Below, one piece after another: positions 47,021 to 59,013 of a stretch of DNA of 64,000 nt. The notes under the pieces were generated by a model. The model worked only from the letters and a program-made list of their open reading frames with translations. It did not search any database and was not told the origin of the DNA. This DNA comes from Cycas panzhihuaensis. Lineage: Eukaryota > Cycadophyta. The translations under genes and the position numbers were made by a program. Position 1 is the first letter of the stretch, and each line of letters starts with the position of its first letter. The stretch covers positions 82,653,741 to 82,717,740 of the forward strand of contig CM041465.1 in the NCBI GenBank assembly GCA_023213395.1. Reading direction: 5' to 3'.

Positions 47021-47690
47021 GCATTAGTAGACGTGCTCATCTGCTTGCAGGTACACCATTTTGCCAGTTTGTTAGTGAGCATTTGGTTGTTGTGTGGTGA
47101 TTCTATTTGTGTGGTATGGTGTAAGTGTCGTGTAGTGGAAGTGTGGTGGAACTTTGTTTGCGTCGTGCTCGCTTGTTGCCATTCTGCCTAGCTGCTCTAT
47201 TGTGTTCATGGTGTTTATACGTACTTGGGAAACTCTTTTGCCTTGGAGATTTTGTGACCTCCCATTGTCAAGCCACCTTGCATGAAGTCACCAATGTTTG
47301 TTCTTGTCTGCTGCCACCTTTGTTCGTTTCTTCGTGAATGTGGAGGCTTACCTAGCCATGTTGTTCTCGCATTATCATCCTATTATCATGCCCTCACTTG
47401 TTTGTCTCTATGACCTACCTATCTGAAGCACCATCTTCGTCGCTACATTCAAATAAACATTCTTTCTGCCTATTTTTTGATTTTAGGAGAAGTTTATTTT
47501 AGACCTTAAAGGCTTGTTATAAAGGCAGTTAATAAAAACATTAAACATTTATTTTTTTTGGTCCTTTTAAGGACAAGGAAGCAAAAGGTGGTCCCAAGTT
47601 TGAGGGACAGGGTTGATATCCCTAGTTTGAAGGATTTGTATGCTTGTTTGTGCTTGGTTGCTCATTTTCGTGGTTGATTTATGGACTTGT
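47021..47690 (+). other. COP5 leader
   Basis: Cysteine- and leucine-rich short frames (for example at 47125-47337) show no homology. Nothing else is seen. Confidence 0.5.
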
Positions 47691-49542
47691 ACAAAGAAGG
47701 CTTCATTTTCAACACCAAATTTGGTGGTTCCTAAATTCAATGGAAAAAATTATTTGAAGTGGCCAAGAAGAATGAAACTTGCTTTATTTTCTCGTGAGTT
47801 ATGGACTATTGTTTCTCAAGACTACTCAGTTAACTATTGATTAAAAAAATGAAAAGTTTGAGCTTGAAAGGAAAAATAGTGAACCACTCCTTTTCTTTTC
47901 TTTTTTGTAGATGATTATATATTTTCACGTGTATGGTGCTCATATTTCTCATGAAATATGGAACATTTTGAAAATTGTATTTGAAGGTGCTACGAGTGTA
48001 AAGTTATAAAATCTAAGAAGGAATTTTGAAAATCTTAGGATGAATGCTGTAGAATCTGTGAATGATTTCATTACTAAAACTCAAGATTTGGTGAACCAAA
48101 TGAGATCCTTAGGTGAAGAAGTTTATGAGCAAAGAATTATAGAGAAAATCCTAAGGAGTACTGGTGAAATCAAAAAATTTGAAAATGTTATTGCTACTAT
48201 AGAGGTCATTAAAGATTTATCTACATTGATAGTTGATCACTTGTTAGTAATGTTACTTACAATAGATGAAATAAATAAGAACTCAAACAAAAATTTGGAA
48301 TAAACTTTTTCCTCAATGACACCCTTGAGGCCGAGATTTAGGAGACCAAATTCTCAAGCAATTTCTCAAGCCAATTTTCAAGGAAATACAGGAAGTTCAA
48401 GAGAAAGATTTCGTGGAAGAAGTCCCATAAGAGGTTAAGGAAGTAGTAGAACTCCTACACCTCAAGGAAGAGGAACAGGAAGAGGTTTTGTACCTCTATG
48501 TTACAGATGTGGATTTTGTAGTCATTTTGCCAATGAATGCTAAGTGAGAAAAAATGATTTAGTAAACACAACTACTAATAAACCAAAGAATGAAAACTTG
48601 TTTTGTACAAACTTGAGTGTTCAATCTTTGAATAATGAATGGTATATTGATTATGGTTGTTCCACACACATTTTATAATGTTGATTTGTTTTCAAAGCTT
48701 GAAGATGACGACAAGAAGCATAAAGTTGTTTTTGGTGATGACAATATTCAACAAGTTCAAGGACAAGGACAAGGTGTTGTTTCCATTCAAATAAGTAGTG
48801 AAGAAAACAAAAATATTCAAAATGTTTTATTTGTACCAAGATTAAAGAAGAAACTATTATCTATTTGTGAAATGATGGAACAACAATACGGGTTAGTATT
48901 TGATAATGGTGAATGTGAAATTAGTAATAAGTGAGACAATGGAATGATTGTTGTTAAAAGTCAAATGGCTAAAGATAGATTGCTCAAACTTGTGCTTTGT
49001 CCACAAAATCAAGTTTTGAATACTTCAATTGTTGACAATAGCGTATTATGGCATTATTAATATAGTCATCTCAATTATGGTGGACTTATTATTTTAAGGA
49101 AGAAAGAAATGGTGAAAGATCTTCCATTCATTCAAGGCAATAATGATCTATGTGAAGGTTGCATTTAAAACAATCAACATAGAGATAGCTTTCGAGAATC
49201 TTGATATTGAGCCCAACATGCTTTAGAGTTGATGCATGCTAATTTGTGTGGTCCTAGGAATGCATTATCATTTGGACATGTTAGATACTTTAAGATCTTG
49301 GTTGATGATTTCACAAGAAAGATTTGGATATACTTTTTCAAAGAAAAATCTAAAACATTTTTTAGATTTGTTGAATTTAGAATAATGGCCGAAAGGCAAA
49401 GTGGATACAAGTTAAAGATTTTTCGTTTAGATAATGTGGGGGGATTTATTTCAATTTATTTCAAAGACTTTTGTAATAAAGTTGAAATAAGAAGACAATT
49501 CACAACTCCATATACATTTTATTAGCAATATGGAGTAGTTGA
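47691..49542 (+). pseudogene. COP5 gag-protease-integrase, broken
   Basis: Gag N-terminus STPNLVVPKFNGKNYLKWPR (about 47700) is followed by stops, then MNAVESVNDFITKTQDLVNQ (48040). Zinc knuckle CYRCGFCSHFANEC is at about 48500. Protease reads WYIDYGCSTH (about 48642) with Tyr in place of the active-site Ser. Integrase shows CEGCI (about 49155), LMHANLCGP (about 49230), YFKILVDDFTRKIWIYFF (about 49290) and LDNVGGF (about 49430), ending FTTPYTFY before the COP6 LTR. Several frames are needed. Confidence 0.85.
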
Positions 49543-49764
49543 TGTTAGAATGTTAATGTTCTATTCTATGTTTTATATTGGGGGACTTTTATGTATAATT
49601 AAGGGTAGTGTGTCATAACCCCTCTTATGTCCTAAAGTGACACTTGGCATACATGTACTGGATTTCTCTTGTAAACTTTATATATATATATATATATATA
49701 AAAGAGAAATTCTCACCCATCATTAATGAAGTATACTTCTCTTTTCATATTTTGTTTTTCAACA
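49543..49764 (+). repeat. COP6 5' LTR (222 bp, type A)
   Basis: Starts TGTTAGAATGTTAATG and ends GTTTTTCAACA, with an internal (TA)n at about 49680-49700. The same LTR type occurs inverted at 54564-54774 and as the COP8 LTR. Confidence 0.9.
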
Positions 49765-49777
49765 TGGTATCGGAGCA
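49765..49777 (+). promoter_or_regulatory. COP6 primer-binding site
   Basis: TGGTATCGGAGCA abuts the LTR and differs from the initiator-Met tRNA complement at one base. Confidence 0.88.
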
Positions 49778-50440
49778 GGTGTATTAGGGCATCTATGAAA
49801 GGTTGAGAAGACAAAACTGAAGAATAAATCTGAAGGTATTCTTTATGATGAATAGTCTCTAAAGATGGTGTATGGTCTATTGTACAGATCTGTATGGCCT
49901 TGTACGGCCAAAAAATCAAAGTGCTCAAATTGCAACAAAATTTTACCAACTTGGGCATCTTGTTGAGAAGATTTTGTTGTCCCAAAGGATCATTCTCAAA
50001 TTGGCCTCTACAAGTGAGAAGTTGAAGAAAAATATGGGCGCGAGTTTGAGTCTCTCTAATATTTTCTCTCAAAATTTTCTATTTTAGTGCCTAAAATTGT
50101 TCTTAAAATCTTCGTTATAATAAAAGCTTTCCATCAAGTATAAATTTGTAGACTTTTTTTGAAATTTTTTTTAGTATAAAAACAAAAAATTATTTTAAAC
50201 CCTAATTGCCATTTAGACTTTTGGGTCATTTTCTAATTAAACAAGAGGTCAAATTAAAAATCTATTTGTAGATCTAGATGAGCGTTGAAGGGCTTCAATT
50301 TGGGGGCACTTTGGTTGGCATTCATACACCTACAATTTTTTTCCATACAACCATATGGTCATATGACTTCGTCTTGATAATGAAAAAAAAAAGTCTTTCA
50401 CATAATTTCTTACTATCCTTTTGATAAAACAACCTCAGTC
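49778..50440 (+). other. COP6 leader
   Basis: Non-coding. It contains GTACAGATCTGTATGGC (about 49893) and AAAAAATCAAAGTGCTCAAA (about 49908), blocks shared with the inverted fragment at 53804-54550 and more loosely with COP2. Confidence 0.7.
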
Positions 50441-53400
50441 TACTTATTGGGTGACTCCGATAAATTGACAAGACAGAATTATGGTGCCTAAAAAATCAAA
50501 ATGAAAGGCCTTCTAGTTGCAAAAGATGCTCGACATATTGTCATAGAGAAAGAAAAAAAAAATTACGTGCAACTTTGACACTATGAAGCTTGCCAGTTGG
50601 GAGGAAAGAGATTGACATGCCCATGTAGCCATTACACTCTCTATAGGAGACTTTGTACTGACTCACATTAATGAGGCATCCTCATTTGTAGAAGCTTGGA
50701 AGATCCTTGTTGCCCTATATAGCCAAAAAAATAAAGCCCGAATAATTTCCCTAAGAGAACAACTGTATCAACTGCATCTAAGGGAGGGTGAACAAGTCTT
50801 TGATTTCATTGCCAAAGTGGTAGAAATTAAAGACAATCTAGCATTTGTTGGTGAACTTGTGTCTAATACAAAGATTGTTCGCTTCATTCTTAACAAAATA
50901 CCAAAGTCATTTGATAACCTCGTAAATACTCTCACAGTGGGAGGTCAAGTTGGTACCATGTCCTTTGACACTCTTTGTGGACATCTTTTACAGCAAAAAC
51001 AAAGGATATGAAGATATGAAGAGGAAACTATAAGATTGAAGAAGCATTCCTCTTAAGACTAAGAATTGTAAAATGAGATTTTAGTAGAGGAAGGTCCACG
51101 ACAGAAAGGTTAATAGATATAAGAGGCAAAGGGAGATTCATACGAGGAAGATCAAGAGTCATAAGCGGTAGGTCAACAAATAACTAAATATATTATCATT
51201 GTAGGAGACAAGGACATTTTACTAGTGACTATAGATCAATGGGAACTTGTCCCTACTACCATTATGGAAGATTTGGACACTTTTCAAGTAGTTATTTGCA
51301 TAGAAGAGCAAAGATCTATAAGGGAAAGCGAGTTGAAGGCAACTATAGTAGTGAGTAGTCCTAAGATGAGGAAGAAGAAATTGTGTTTGTTATTATGCTA
51401 GCTTCTTGCACTCGAAATAGTGAAGACTGGTTCATAGACTTTGGGGCTTTGAATCATGTGACAGGAAGAGAAGACTGGTTTGACAACTTTTCTTTGTACA
51501 TAAAAGGCAAAGAAACCATAACAATAAAAAACAATAAATAAATAAAAAAGATTGGTAATGTCTTGTTTGTCCTTAGGTTAAAGGAAAATCTTCTCTTTGT
51601 ATCTCAATTAAGAAAAAAAGAACTTTGAATCATTTTTGATGAGGATGCCAAACTTTACATAGCAATAACTTCGCTTGTCTCATAATTTCCTTAGAAATCC
51701 CTTGAAAAGTAACAATTATGCTAGAAAATAATAGAAGATAGCAGTGGCGAGTGATGCTAATAGTGTACCAAAAATATCTCAATGGATTAGAATATCTCCT
51801 TAAAGACTGTGCTGAGGATATTAAGTATACAAGCCAGACTAATGAAGCAAACTTCCCTCTTGAGATATTTTTGGTACACTATTTTTGGTTATCTTATAAA
51901 TAGGAGTCTTACAAAGGCCTTGGAACAAATTACACCAGAAGAAGCCTAGATTTGAGTCAAACCAGATGTAAGTAATTTAAGAATCTTTGGATGTTAAACT
52001 TTTGTCCATATACCAGATAAAAAGAGATCAAAACTTGACTCTAAAAGTATAGAATGTATAATAGTAGGCTACAATAGGAACTCAAAAGCCTACAAATGTA
52101 TAGATCCTAAAACAAATAAGGTCTATATAAGTAGGGATATTGTCTTCAATGAAGATGATCTCATGAAGGACACTTCAATTCAACAAGTAATTGGAGAAAC
52201 ACCTAAGAGAATTCTTCAAGAAGAACTTCCTGTTGAGGAAGTCTCTGGGGTTACTTAAGAAGACATAGAAATAGATGATTCAGAGAAAGCATCATAATCT
52301 CATGAAAATGCAACCTCTGAGGGAGAAGGATTGTCTCCCAAAGGTTCATTCACCGAAGAAGAAGAAAAGAAGAAGGAAAAACGGATACCAAAATGGTATT
52401 TTAAGGCCATTGAAGAAGGTAAGGGAGATGTATACACACATAGGACAAGAAGGCAAAAACATCAAGCCTTATTCACTAACATAGAGCCATAATCATTTGA
52501 AGAAGCAAAAGGGCACGAGGAATGGGAAGCTGCAATGAATGTAGAGATGGAGTCAATTTCCAAAAATCAGACCTAGGAATTGGTAAATTTAACTGCTGGC
52601 AAGCCAGAGTTAATTGCAAGTGGTATATAAAATAAGGGAGAATGTTGATGGAAAAATAAATAAATATAAGGCCAGGCTAGTAGCCAAGGGCTATACTCAT
52701 ACTGTTGGGATAGACTATGAAGAGACATTCTCACCAGTAGTCAAATTGGATACTATGAGAGCAGTGATCACCTTAACGGCTCAACACAACTGGAAAACTT
52801 ATCAGTTGGATGTGAAAAGCACCTTCCTGAATGCTGAACTTGAAGAGGAAGTCTACATGAGACAACCAAAAGGATTTGTACAAAGTGGTCAAGAAAATCT
52901 TGTCTATAGGTTGAAAAGGGCATTATATGGGCTAATTGATTGGTATCTTGATATATCTCACCACAACTAGACTTGATATCTCATATTCAGTAAGTCTAGT
53001 TTCTAGATATATGCAAGATCCAAAGGTGAGACATTGGAAAGCAACAAAAGGAATACTTAGATACCTAAAAGGAACAATTGATCTAAAACTCACATATCCA
53101 AAATTGAAATCAAACAAATTAATTGAATATTCTGATTCAGATTGGGCTGGAGACAAGGGAAAAATGAGGTCAACAAGTGGTTATTGTTTCTTCCTTGGAT
53201 CAACAACAATTTCTTAGAGCAGCAAAAGGCAACCCACAGTTGCCCTTTCATCCATAGAAGCTAAATACAAGTCAGCCGTCAGTGCAACATGTGAAGCAAT
53301 TTGGCTAAGACAATTTCTGTCAAACTTAGATTAGCAACAAAATGAGTCAACAACCTTGTTTTGTGACAATCAGAGTGCCATCAAGTTAACCAAGAATCCA

Positions 53401-53590
53401 GTTTTCCATGCTTGAATAAAACACATTGAAGTACATCACCACTTCATAAGAGAAAAGGTGTAGAACAAAGAAATTGACTTGACATTACTACTCAACAAAC
53501 GAGCAGGTTATAGATATCTTAACAAAGCCACTTAGCAAAGACAAATTTCAAGTCCTTAGAGATAAAATAGGATTGAAAAGATAAAACATT
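50441..53590 (+). pseudogene. COP6 gag-protease-integrase-RT-RNase H, with two deletions
   Basis: Gag is visible as ARIISLREQLYQLHLREGEQ (about 50737) and NKIPKSFDNLVNTL (about 50890). Two degenerate knuckles (YYHCRRQGHFTSD, CPYYHYGRFGHFSS) lie at about 51190-51300. Protease has FIDFGALNHVTG (about 51430) with Phe replacing Ser. The pre-integrase and integrase core are missing; text resumes with LTKALEQITPEEA (about 51908) and [21 protein letters not shown] runs from YKIRENVDGKINKYKARLVA (about 52622) to KRALYGL (52932), then jumps straight to RNase H LIYLTTTRLDISYSV, deleting about 400 bp including YVDD. RNase H continues to [18 protein letters not shown] and HIEVHHHFIREKV. Confidence 0.87.
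51759..51883. repeat. Perfect 24-bp inverted repeat around a 77-bp core
   Basis: AATAGTGTACCAAAAATATC plus TCAA (51759-51782) is matched exactly in reverse complement at 51860-51883. It sits at the junction where COP6 integrase is missing. It may be a small foldback or MITE-like insertion, or the product of an inverted duplication during deletion repair. No clear target duplication is seen. Confidence 0.85.
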
Positions 53591-53622
53591 AAGAGAGGGT
53601 ATTAGAATATAATGTTTTATCT
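53579..53622 (+). promoter_or_regulatory. COP6 inverted repeat bracketing the polypurine tract
   Basis: Arms AGATAAAACATTA (53579-53591) and TAATGTTTTATCT (53610-53622) are perfect 13-bp complements, with AGAGAGGG and the LTR start in the loop. Confidence 0.8.
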
Positions 53623-53803
53623 AGGAATGTTAATTTGTATCTAGTTGAGGGTCATGTAAAACCCCTCTTTATGTATCATAGACAAGTGCCTGCCACGTGT
53701 CAGTTAGTTACATGGCGGCTATAATTTCTCATTATATATATATAGAGTTCACCTCTCATAATAGAGCATCGGTTATTCTTCAACTCTTGTCTGAGTTCTA
53801 ACA
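53600..53803 (+). repeat. COP6 3' LTR (204 bp, COP2-like)
   Basis: Starts TATTAGAATATAATGTTTTA (the canonical TG is TA) and ends GAGTTCTAACA. Its first part and the CACGTGTCAGTTAG word match the COP2 LTR better than the element's own 5' LTR. Confidence 0.75.
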
Positions 53804-54774
53804 ACCTAAAGACCCTTCATTTTAATTTTTCAAGCACGATAATTTGGTCTAGTTAATTTATCTTAGTCTCCTAATGAGTAAACATGGGCCATTTTTCAAG
53901 AAAAAAGAAAGAATTGCAAAAAAACATTGTTTTTAACTTTTGTTATAGGTCAAGACCATATGGCCATATGATTGTATGAAAATGGTATAGACATATGGAT
54001 TCCAAAAGGGATCCTTCAAAACGTAGAGCTCTTCACCAACTATTAGGAGCTATAGACCAAATTTGGATTGGAGCTTTCGTTTGATTGGAAATGGCTCGAA
54101 AGGCTAGGGTTTAAAATCTATTTTTGCTTATAACTTAAAAAATTCTCAAAATCTCTCTATAAAATTATACTTAATGGAAAGATTATGTCCTAAGGAAGAT
54201 TTTAAGACCAATTTTAGGCACTAAAACTGAAAATTGAGAGAAAACATAGAAGTCATCTCAAACTTGCACCCTTGTTTTTCTATGATTTCCCACTTACAGA
54301 GGCCAAATTTGCAGTCAACTCTTTGGGACAATAGACTACTTGTCAAAACATCCTTGTTAGTAAAATTTGGTTCCAATTTGAGCACTTCAAATTTTGGTTG
54401 TACAAGTTGTATAGATCTGTACAAGGGTTCTGTACAGGGTCTTTTGGTATTATTCTCCTTAAAAAAACTTTGTCTTAATCTTCAATCTCTTTCTCAGTCA
54501 GTTACCTCCTCCTGTTGAAAAAATTCGAATAATTTATACCTTAACAAACCTGCTATGATACCATGTTGAAAAAAATAGAACATTAAAAGAAACTGATCTT
54601 TCTTCATTGATGGGAGATATTTTCTCTCTCATATAAATACATCTAATTTACAAGAAATGCCCAATACATTAAGTGTCATTTTGAAATAGAAGAGGGTTCA
54701 TGATACACGACCCTTAATTACACATAAGAAACCCCCAAAGTAAAAACATAGAATAGAACATTAATATTCTAACA
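53804..54774 (-). mobile_element. Inverted copia fragment: type-A LTR plus leader
   Basis: On the minus strand: a 211-bp LTR (54774 to 54564), the primer site TGGTATCATAGCA (54563-54551), then leader homologous to 49778-50440 up to 53804, where it ends at the COP6 3' LTR. No coding part remains on this strand. Confidence 0.8.
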
Positions 54775-55178
54775 TAAATCTTCTCTCTATTAGTCAAGTT
54801 AATAGACAATAGATGAGTGCGTTATTTAATAAAAAAGAGGAAATACATTATTAATGACAGAAAAGACCAAGTAGTTGGTCATGAGGACCATGGACACTAT
54901 AAATTGAATGCAACCCTTAACAAATCTCATGCCTACATCTCGCAATCATCTACCAAAGAAAAGCTATGGCATGATATACTAGGTCGTTTGAACCTAGAGA
55001 GCATCAAATTGATATTTAAAAAAAATATGGTATATGGCTTACCCAAAATATTAGTGGGTAAATGCCTATGTGAAGCCTATATAATGGGGAAACAACATAG
55101 AGAACCTTTTCAGAAAGGTAAAGCATAGAGGGCAAAACAATTATTACAACTAGTACACACTAATATTTGTGGACCTAT
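54775..55178 (+). pseudogene. COP7 pre-integrase and integrase start
   Basis: IINDRKDQVVGHEDHGHYKL (about 54850), LWHDILGRLNLESIK (about 54964), CLCEAYIMGKQHREPFQKGK (about 55063) and LVHTNICGP (about 55150). The second cysteine of the zinc finger is Tyr and the first catalytic Asp is Asn. Interrupted at 55179 by the solo LTR. Confidence 0.85.
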
Positions 55179-56072
55179 TGTTGACTTAGGTTTCCCACTG
55201 CACTTATGGGAAGGGTACACTTGTCAAGCTAACACAGGTAGTCTAGTCTAGGATACAGTCAACATATTCATCCACATAGATCACACAGATTTATTAACAA
55301 TTCCACATAATCATGTCACAGTATACACACAGCAATACAGTAATCAACACATATTCAACATCCAATCTTCATAAAATACATAAAATCAACGTTTTCACGT
55401 AACTCTTCTTTTATTAAGCAATAAGTCTTTGTACACAAGGTGCTAGAATACATTCCCTGTGCATTCCAACCACATACACTGCTACTGTCACATGCATACC
55501 CAGATGGTACACAACATCATACAATCGCTTAGGGTCATCATACGTACTGGCTTTCGTACCATTGAGTGTCTGAATACTTGGCTCTCACCCTTCAGAGTAT
55601 ACCATAGGATTGAATCACTCGGCTCTCACACTAGAATGGTCTTCAAAGCATCATTAAATATGTCCCTTTGATGCCTTTTGGGTGAAAGGTTATGACCCAA
55701 AGTCATAACCATACATTTTTGTCACCAAGGTACCCTTTCACTTTACACATGATTAAGTCTCCTTAATGATGTCTTTTCTGATCCGTACATTCGTACATAT
55801 GTCCTCTTGGGCTGATGTCATCATTTCTGGGTGCCTTTGGGTCAGATCTGTCCATATGTACTTTGCTGTCTACAAGCGTACCAAAAATGGTACGCATCCT
55901 GTAATGCGTACCCAAAAAGGTACGTAACTAGGTACATATATGTCATACGTACCCAGATTGCATATTTTCCACCTTTTTCCACTATGCGTACCTCCGTACG
56001 GTTTGTACCTTCATTCTTCTGGTCAATACAAGCCTGTATTCCATAGTCCATGTGTCAAAATATGTCCCAACA
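55179..56072 (-). repeat. GYP1-family solo LTR (894 bp) with TSD CCTAT
   Basis: The plus strand runs TGTTGACTTAGG...GTCCCAACA with CCTAT on both sides (55174-55178, 56073-56077). The minus strand matches the GYP1 LTR, for example GCACAGGGAATGTATTC and TTAATAAAAGAAGAGTTAC, and is equally GTAC-rich. No internal sequence remains, so it formed by LTR-LTR recombination. Confidence 0.92.
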
Positions 56073-58632
56073 CCTATGTCCCCTCAATCACTAGGTGGAG
56101 AACTTTACTTCATCACCTTCATTGATGGATTCTCATACAAGATTTGGATATATTGTATGAAACATAAATTAAAAGCATTCTCAAAGTTCAAAGAATTCAA
56201 ACTTGTTGTAGAGGAGGTGTTAGATATGCAAATAAAGATACTATGATTTGACAGTGGTGGTGAATTTACATCTAATGAATTTAGTCAGTTCTGCATTGGT
56301 AATAACATCAATCGCTAGCTTACTGCTCTATATACAAAAGAATAAAATGGTGTAGTAAAAAGGATGAACATGACACTTATAAGCAAAGCAAAGACAATGA
56401 TGCAAGCAAAGGGTCTCTTACATTCGTGCTAGGCAAAAACACTTCACACATCTGCCTATGTTACAAATGAAATCTCCACAACCATGGTCTAGGATATGAC
56501 ACTGGAGGAGACCTAGATTGGCAAGAAACCTACTGTTAGTCATCTTCGTACTTTTGGGTGCACAATCTTACATGCATATTCCTCAACAACAAAGACAAAA
56601 ATTTGATGATAAAATATTAGAATTCATCTTATTAGTTATACAACTGGTAGCAAAGCTTATTGGGTATATGACCACATTAGTAAAAAGGCGCATATAACCA
56701 AGGATGTAATCATTGTTGAGGACAATGAGGAAATGAACCCTACCTCCATTCATATTCCTCTTGATAAAGGCAAGACGATTGTTGAGTATTTCCTTCCCTC
56801 AACATCGTCAACACCATGTACTTCATTTGCATCTGTCTCACCTTCATCGTCTACTTCAACTCCATGCACTTCTATGGCTCTTTCACTAGATCTTGGTAGT
56901 CCATTTGACATTAAATAACATTTGTAGGCTCAAGATATTGAGGTGATCACTACAATGGCAAGGAAATTACCTAAATGGTACCTACAGACTATAGTTGATG
57001 CACAAACTGTAGAAGGAAAACATCCATCTAAAATGCAACAACAAAATGTCAATTCTGCACTTATGGTTGAAGTGTTAAGTGCTGATAAGCCTTCCACTTT
57101 TGAGGAGGCATGTAAAGAAGAAAAGTGGAATGTCACTATAAAGGGTGAGATCCATTCTATTGAAAATAATGGAATTTGGGATTTGGTTGAATTGCCTAAA
57201 GGCAAATAGGCAATAAGTTGTAAATGGATTTGTAAAACCAAATTCTGGCTTGATGGTTCAATTGAGCAACACAAAGCTTGATTGGTGGAAAAATGATTTA
57301 AACGAAAAGAAGGCATTGATTATGATGAAACCTTTGTACCAGTTGTAAACATGAACACCATTCGACTTGTAATGCCCTTAGTAGCTCAATGCAAATGGCC
57401 TATTCATCAAATGCATATTAAAAGCCCCTTTCTAAATGGTGATCTCAAAGAGGAGGTATATCTGAATCAACCTCCTGCCTATATTGAACACGACAAAGAA
57501 CACATGGGTTATTGCATTAAATTTTTTTTGTATGGCCTCAAGTAGGCTCCATATACATGGTACTCTAAAATTGATTATTACTTTGTGAGACATGGGTTTC
57601 ATTGTTCCTCATAAGATCTAAATTTGTACATAAAAGCTTGGAACCATCACGTGACTATTGTCGTGTTATAAGTTGATGATTTAATTATCACTAGCAGTGA
57701 TATTGCTATGATTGAGAGTCGCTAAAGGGATTTAAAAAGGAGTTTTGAGTTGACAGATCTTGGACTTTCTTACCTACTTTCTTGGCGTGGAGGTGTGGCA
57801 ATAGCCATGCGACATCTTCATTTCTTAAACAAAATACACTTGGGATATTTTGTAGCAATTTAAAATGGAGGCCTACAAACCTACACCTACTCCAATGAAG
57901 ACTGGCATCAAATTATCACTTGATGAGAAAGCAAAACTAGTAGATTCTGCTCTTTACAAGCAACTAGTAAGTAGTCTTATTTATTTGGCTAACACTAGAC
58001 TCGATATATCTTATGCAGTTGGAATTTGTTCTCGATTCATATCTCAACCCAATCAAAGACATTAGAATGCTACAAAATGTATTCTTAGATATTTGAAAGG
58101 CACATTGCAATATGGTTTACAGTACTAACAAAATGAAGATTTCACTTTGGAGGGGTTCTCAGACTTTGATTAGGCCGATTGTGAAGATAGTCAAAGATCA
58201 ACCTCAAGTTATTGTCTTAGCCTTGGGTTAGTTGTTATCTTCTAGAGTTGCAAGAAGCAATCTAATGTAACTCTCTCCTCCATAGAAGTAGAATACAAGG
58301 TTGTGGTTAGTGCAACATCTGAGGCTATATGGCTCAGGAGGATTCTTAGCGAACTTGGGCTTGAGAAGACACATCCTATCAAGTTATACTATGATAATCA
58401 GAATGTTTTCAAGATGATTAAGAATCTTGTTTTTCATGCTAAAACCAATCACATTGAGGTCCATCACCATTTCATTAGGGATCATGTACAAAATAGTGAG
58501 ATTGACCTCGTATACAATCTGACAGATTATCAGCTGGTAGACATTTTTACCAAAGCACTTAGTAAAGAAAAGTTTGAGTATTTCTGAGATGGTCTTGATG
58601 TACTACTTAACAATATAAACATTAAGGGTGGG
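56073..58632 (+). pseudogene. COP7 integrase-RT-RNase H, heavily decayed
   Basis: Integrase resumes with GGELYFITFIDGFSYKIWIY (about 56094) and FDSGGEFTSNEFSQFC (about 56247). The IPLDKGKTIVEYFLPS linker (about 56752) and KLPKWYLQ precede RT: EVLSADKPSTFEEACKEEKW (about 57068), EGIDYDETFVPVVNMNTIRL (about 57312), SPFLNGDLKEEVYLNQPP and a stop-interrupted VDDLIITSSD (about 57672). RNase H is visible as LVSSLIYLANTRLDISYAVG (about 57964), FHAKTNHIEVHHHFIRDHV (about 58434) and DIFTKALSKEKFEYF. The middle of RNase H is shifted and full of stops. Confidence 0.88.
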
Positions 58633-59013
58633 TGTTAGAACCTTTATGTTTTATTGTTAAGTTATGTATTAATTCACTCTTTATGCTTAATGTATAAGTG
58701 CACACCTTTCCTAGTGTTGTAACATGTTGGCATGTTTGCACAAGTCCATCTTTTGGCATATTTGTATAAGTGGATGCATGATTGAAACTTGACAATCATG
58801 TAGTGACCTTGACGAGATCTCTCCCACCTATAAACAAAGACCATTGTCTCTTGTATTAATAGAGATTGAGAGATGAGTGTATTGTTACGTTGTTGAGTTT
58901 TATCTAAGTTATTTTGGATATTGGATCAATTCCTTTTCCTCCATATTTGAGTGTGCTTATGTGCTTGTGCTTCAAATTATTGTGGGTGTGAATGTTGTTT
59001 AGTTTTCCCATCA
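58633..59013 (+). repeat. COP7 3' LTR (about 381 bp)
   Basis: Starts TGTTAGAACCTTTATG after AAGGGTGGG. The right end (CCATCA, 59013) is set by where gypsy homology begins, and no 5' partner confirms it. Confidence 0.6.

Larger units (their letters stand above)
46870..49542 (+). mobile_element. COP5: 5' part of a Ty1-copia element with a short LTR
   Basis: A 139-bp LTR (46870-47008) is followed by a primer site and gag, protease and integrase remnants up to 49542, where the COP6 LTR begins. RT, RNase H and a 3' LTR for it are not found in the window. Confidence 0.8.
49543..53803 (+). mobile_element. COP6: Ty1-copia element with mismatched LTRs and internal deletions
   Basis: 5' LTR 49543-49764 (222 bp), primer site TGGTATCGGAGCA, leader, gag, protease remnant, C-terminal integrase, N-terminal RT, RNase H, polypurine tract and 3' LTR 53600-53803 (204 bp). 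The two LTRs are only distantly similar and the flanks (GTTGA; ACCTA) do not match, so the unit is chimeric or rearranged. Confidence 0.8.
54775..59013 (+). mobile_element. COP7: 5'-truncated Ty1-copia element carrying a solo gypsy LTR
   Basis: Begins within the pre-integrase region and continues through integrase, RT and RNase H to a polypurine tract (AAGGGTGGG) and a 3' LTR at 58633-59013. Gag, protease and 5' LTR are missing. Text is close to COP3/COP4. A GYP1-family solo LTR interrupts the integrase. Confidence 0.87.

Noticed and set aside
47125-47337. Cysteine-rich 70-residue frame in the COP5 leader
   Set aside because: No homology, no conserved spacing of cysteines, lies in an untranslated leader.
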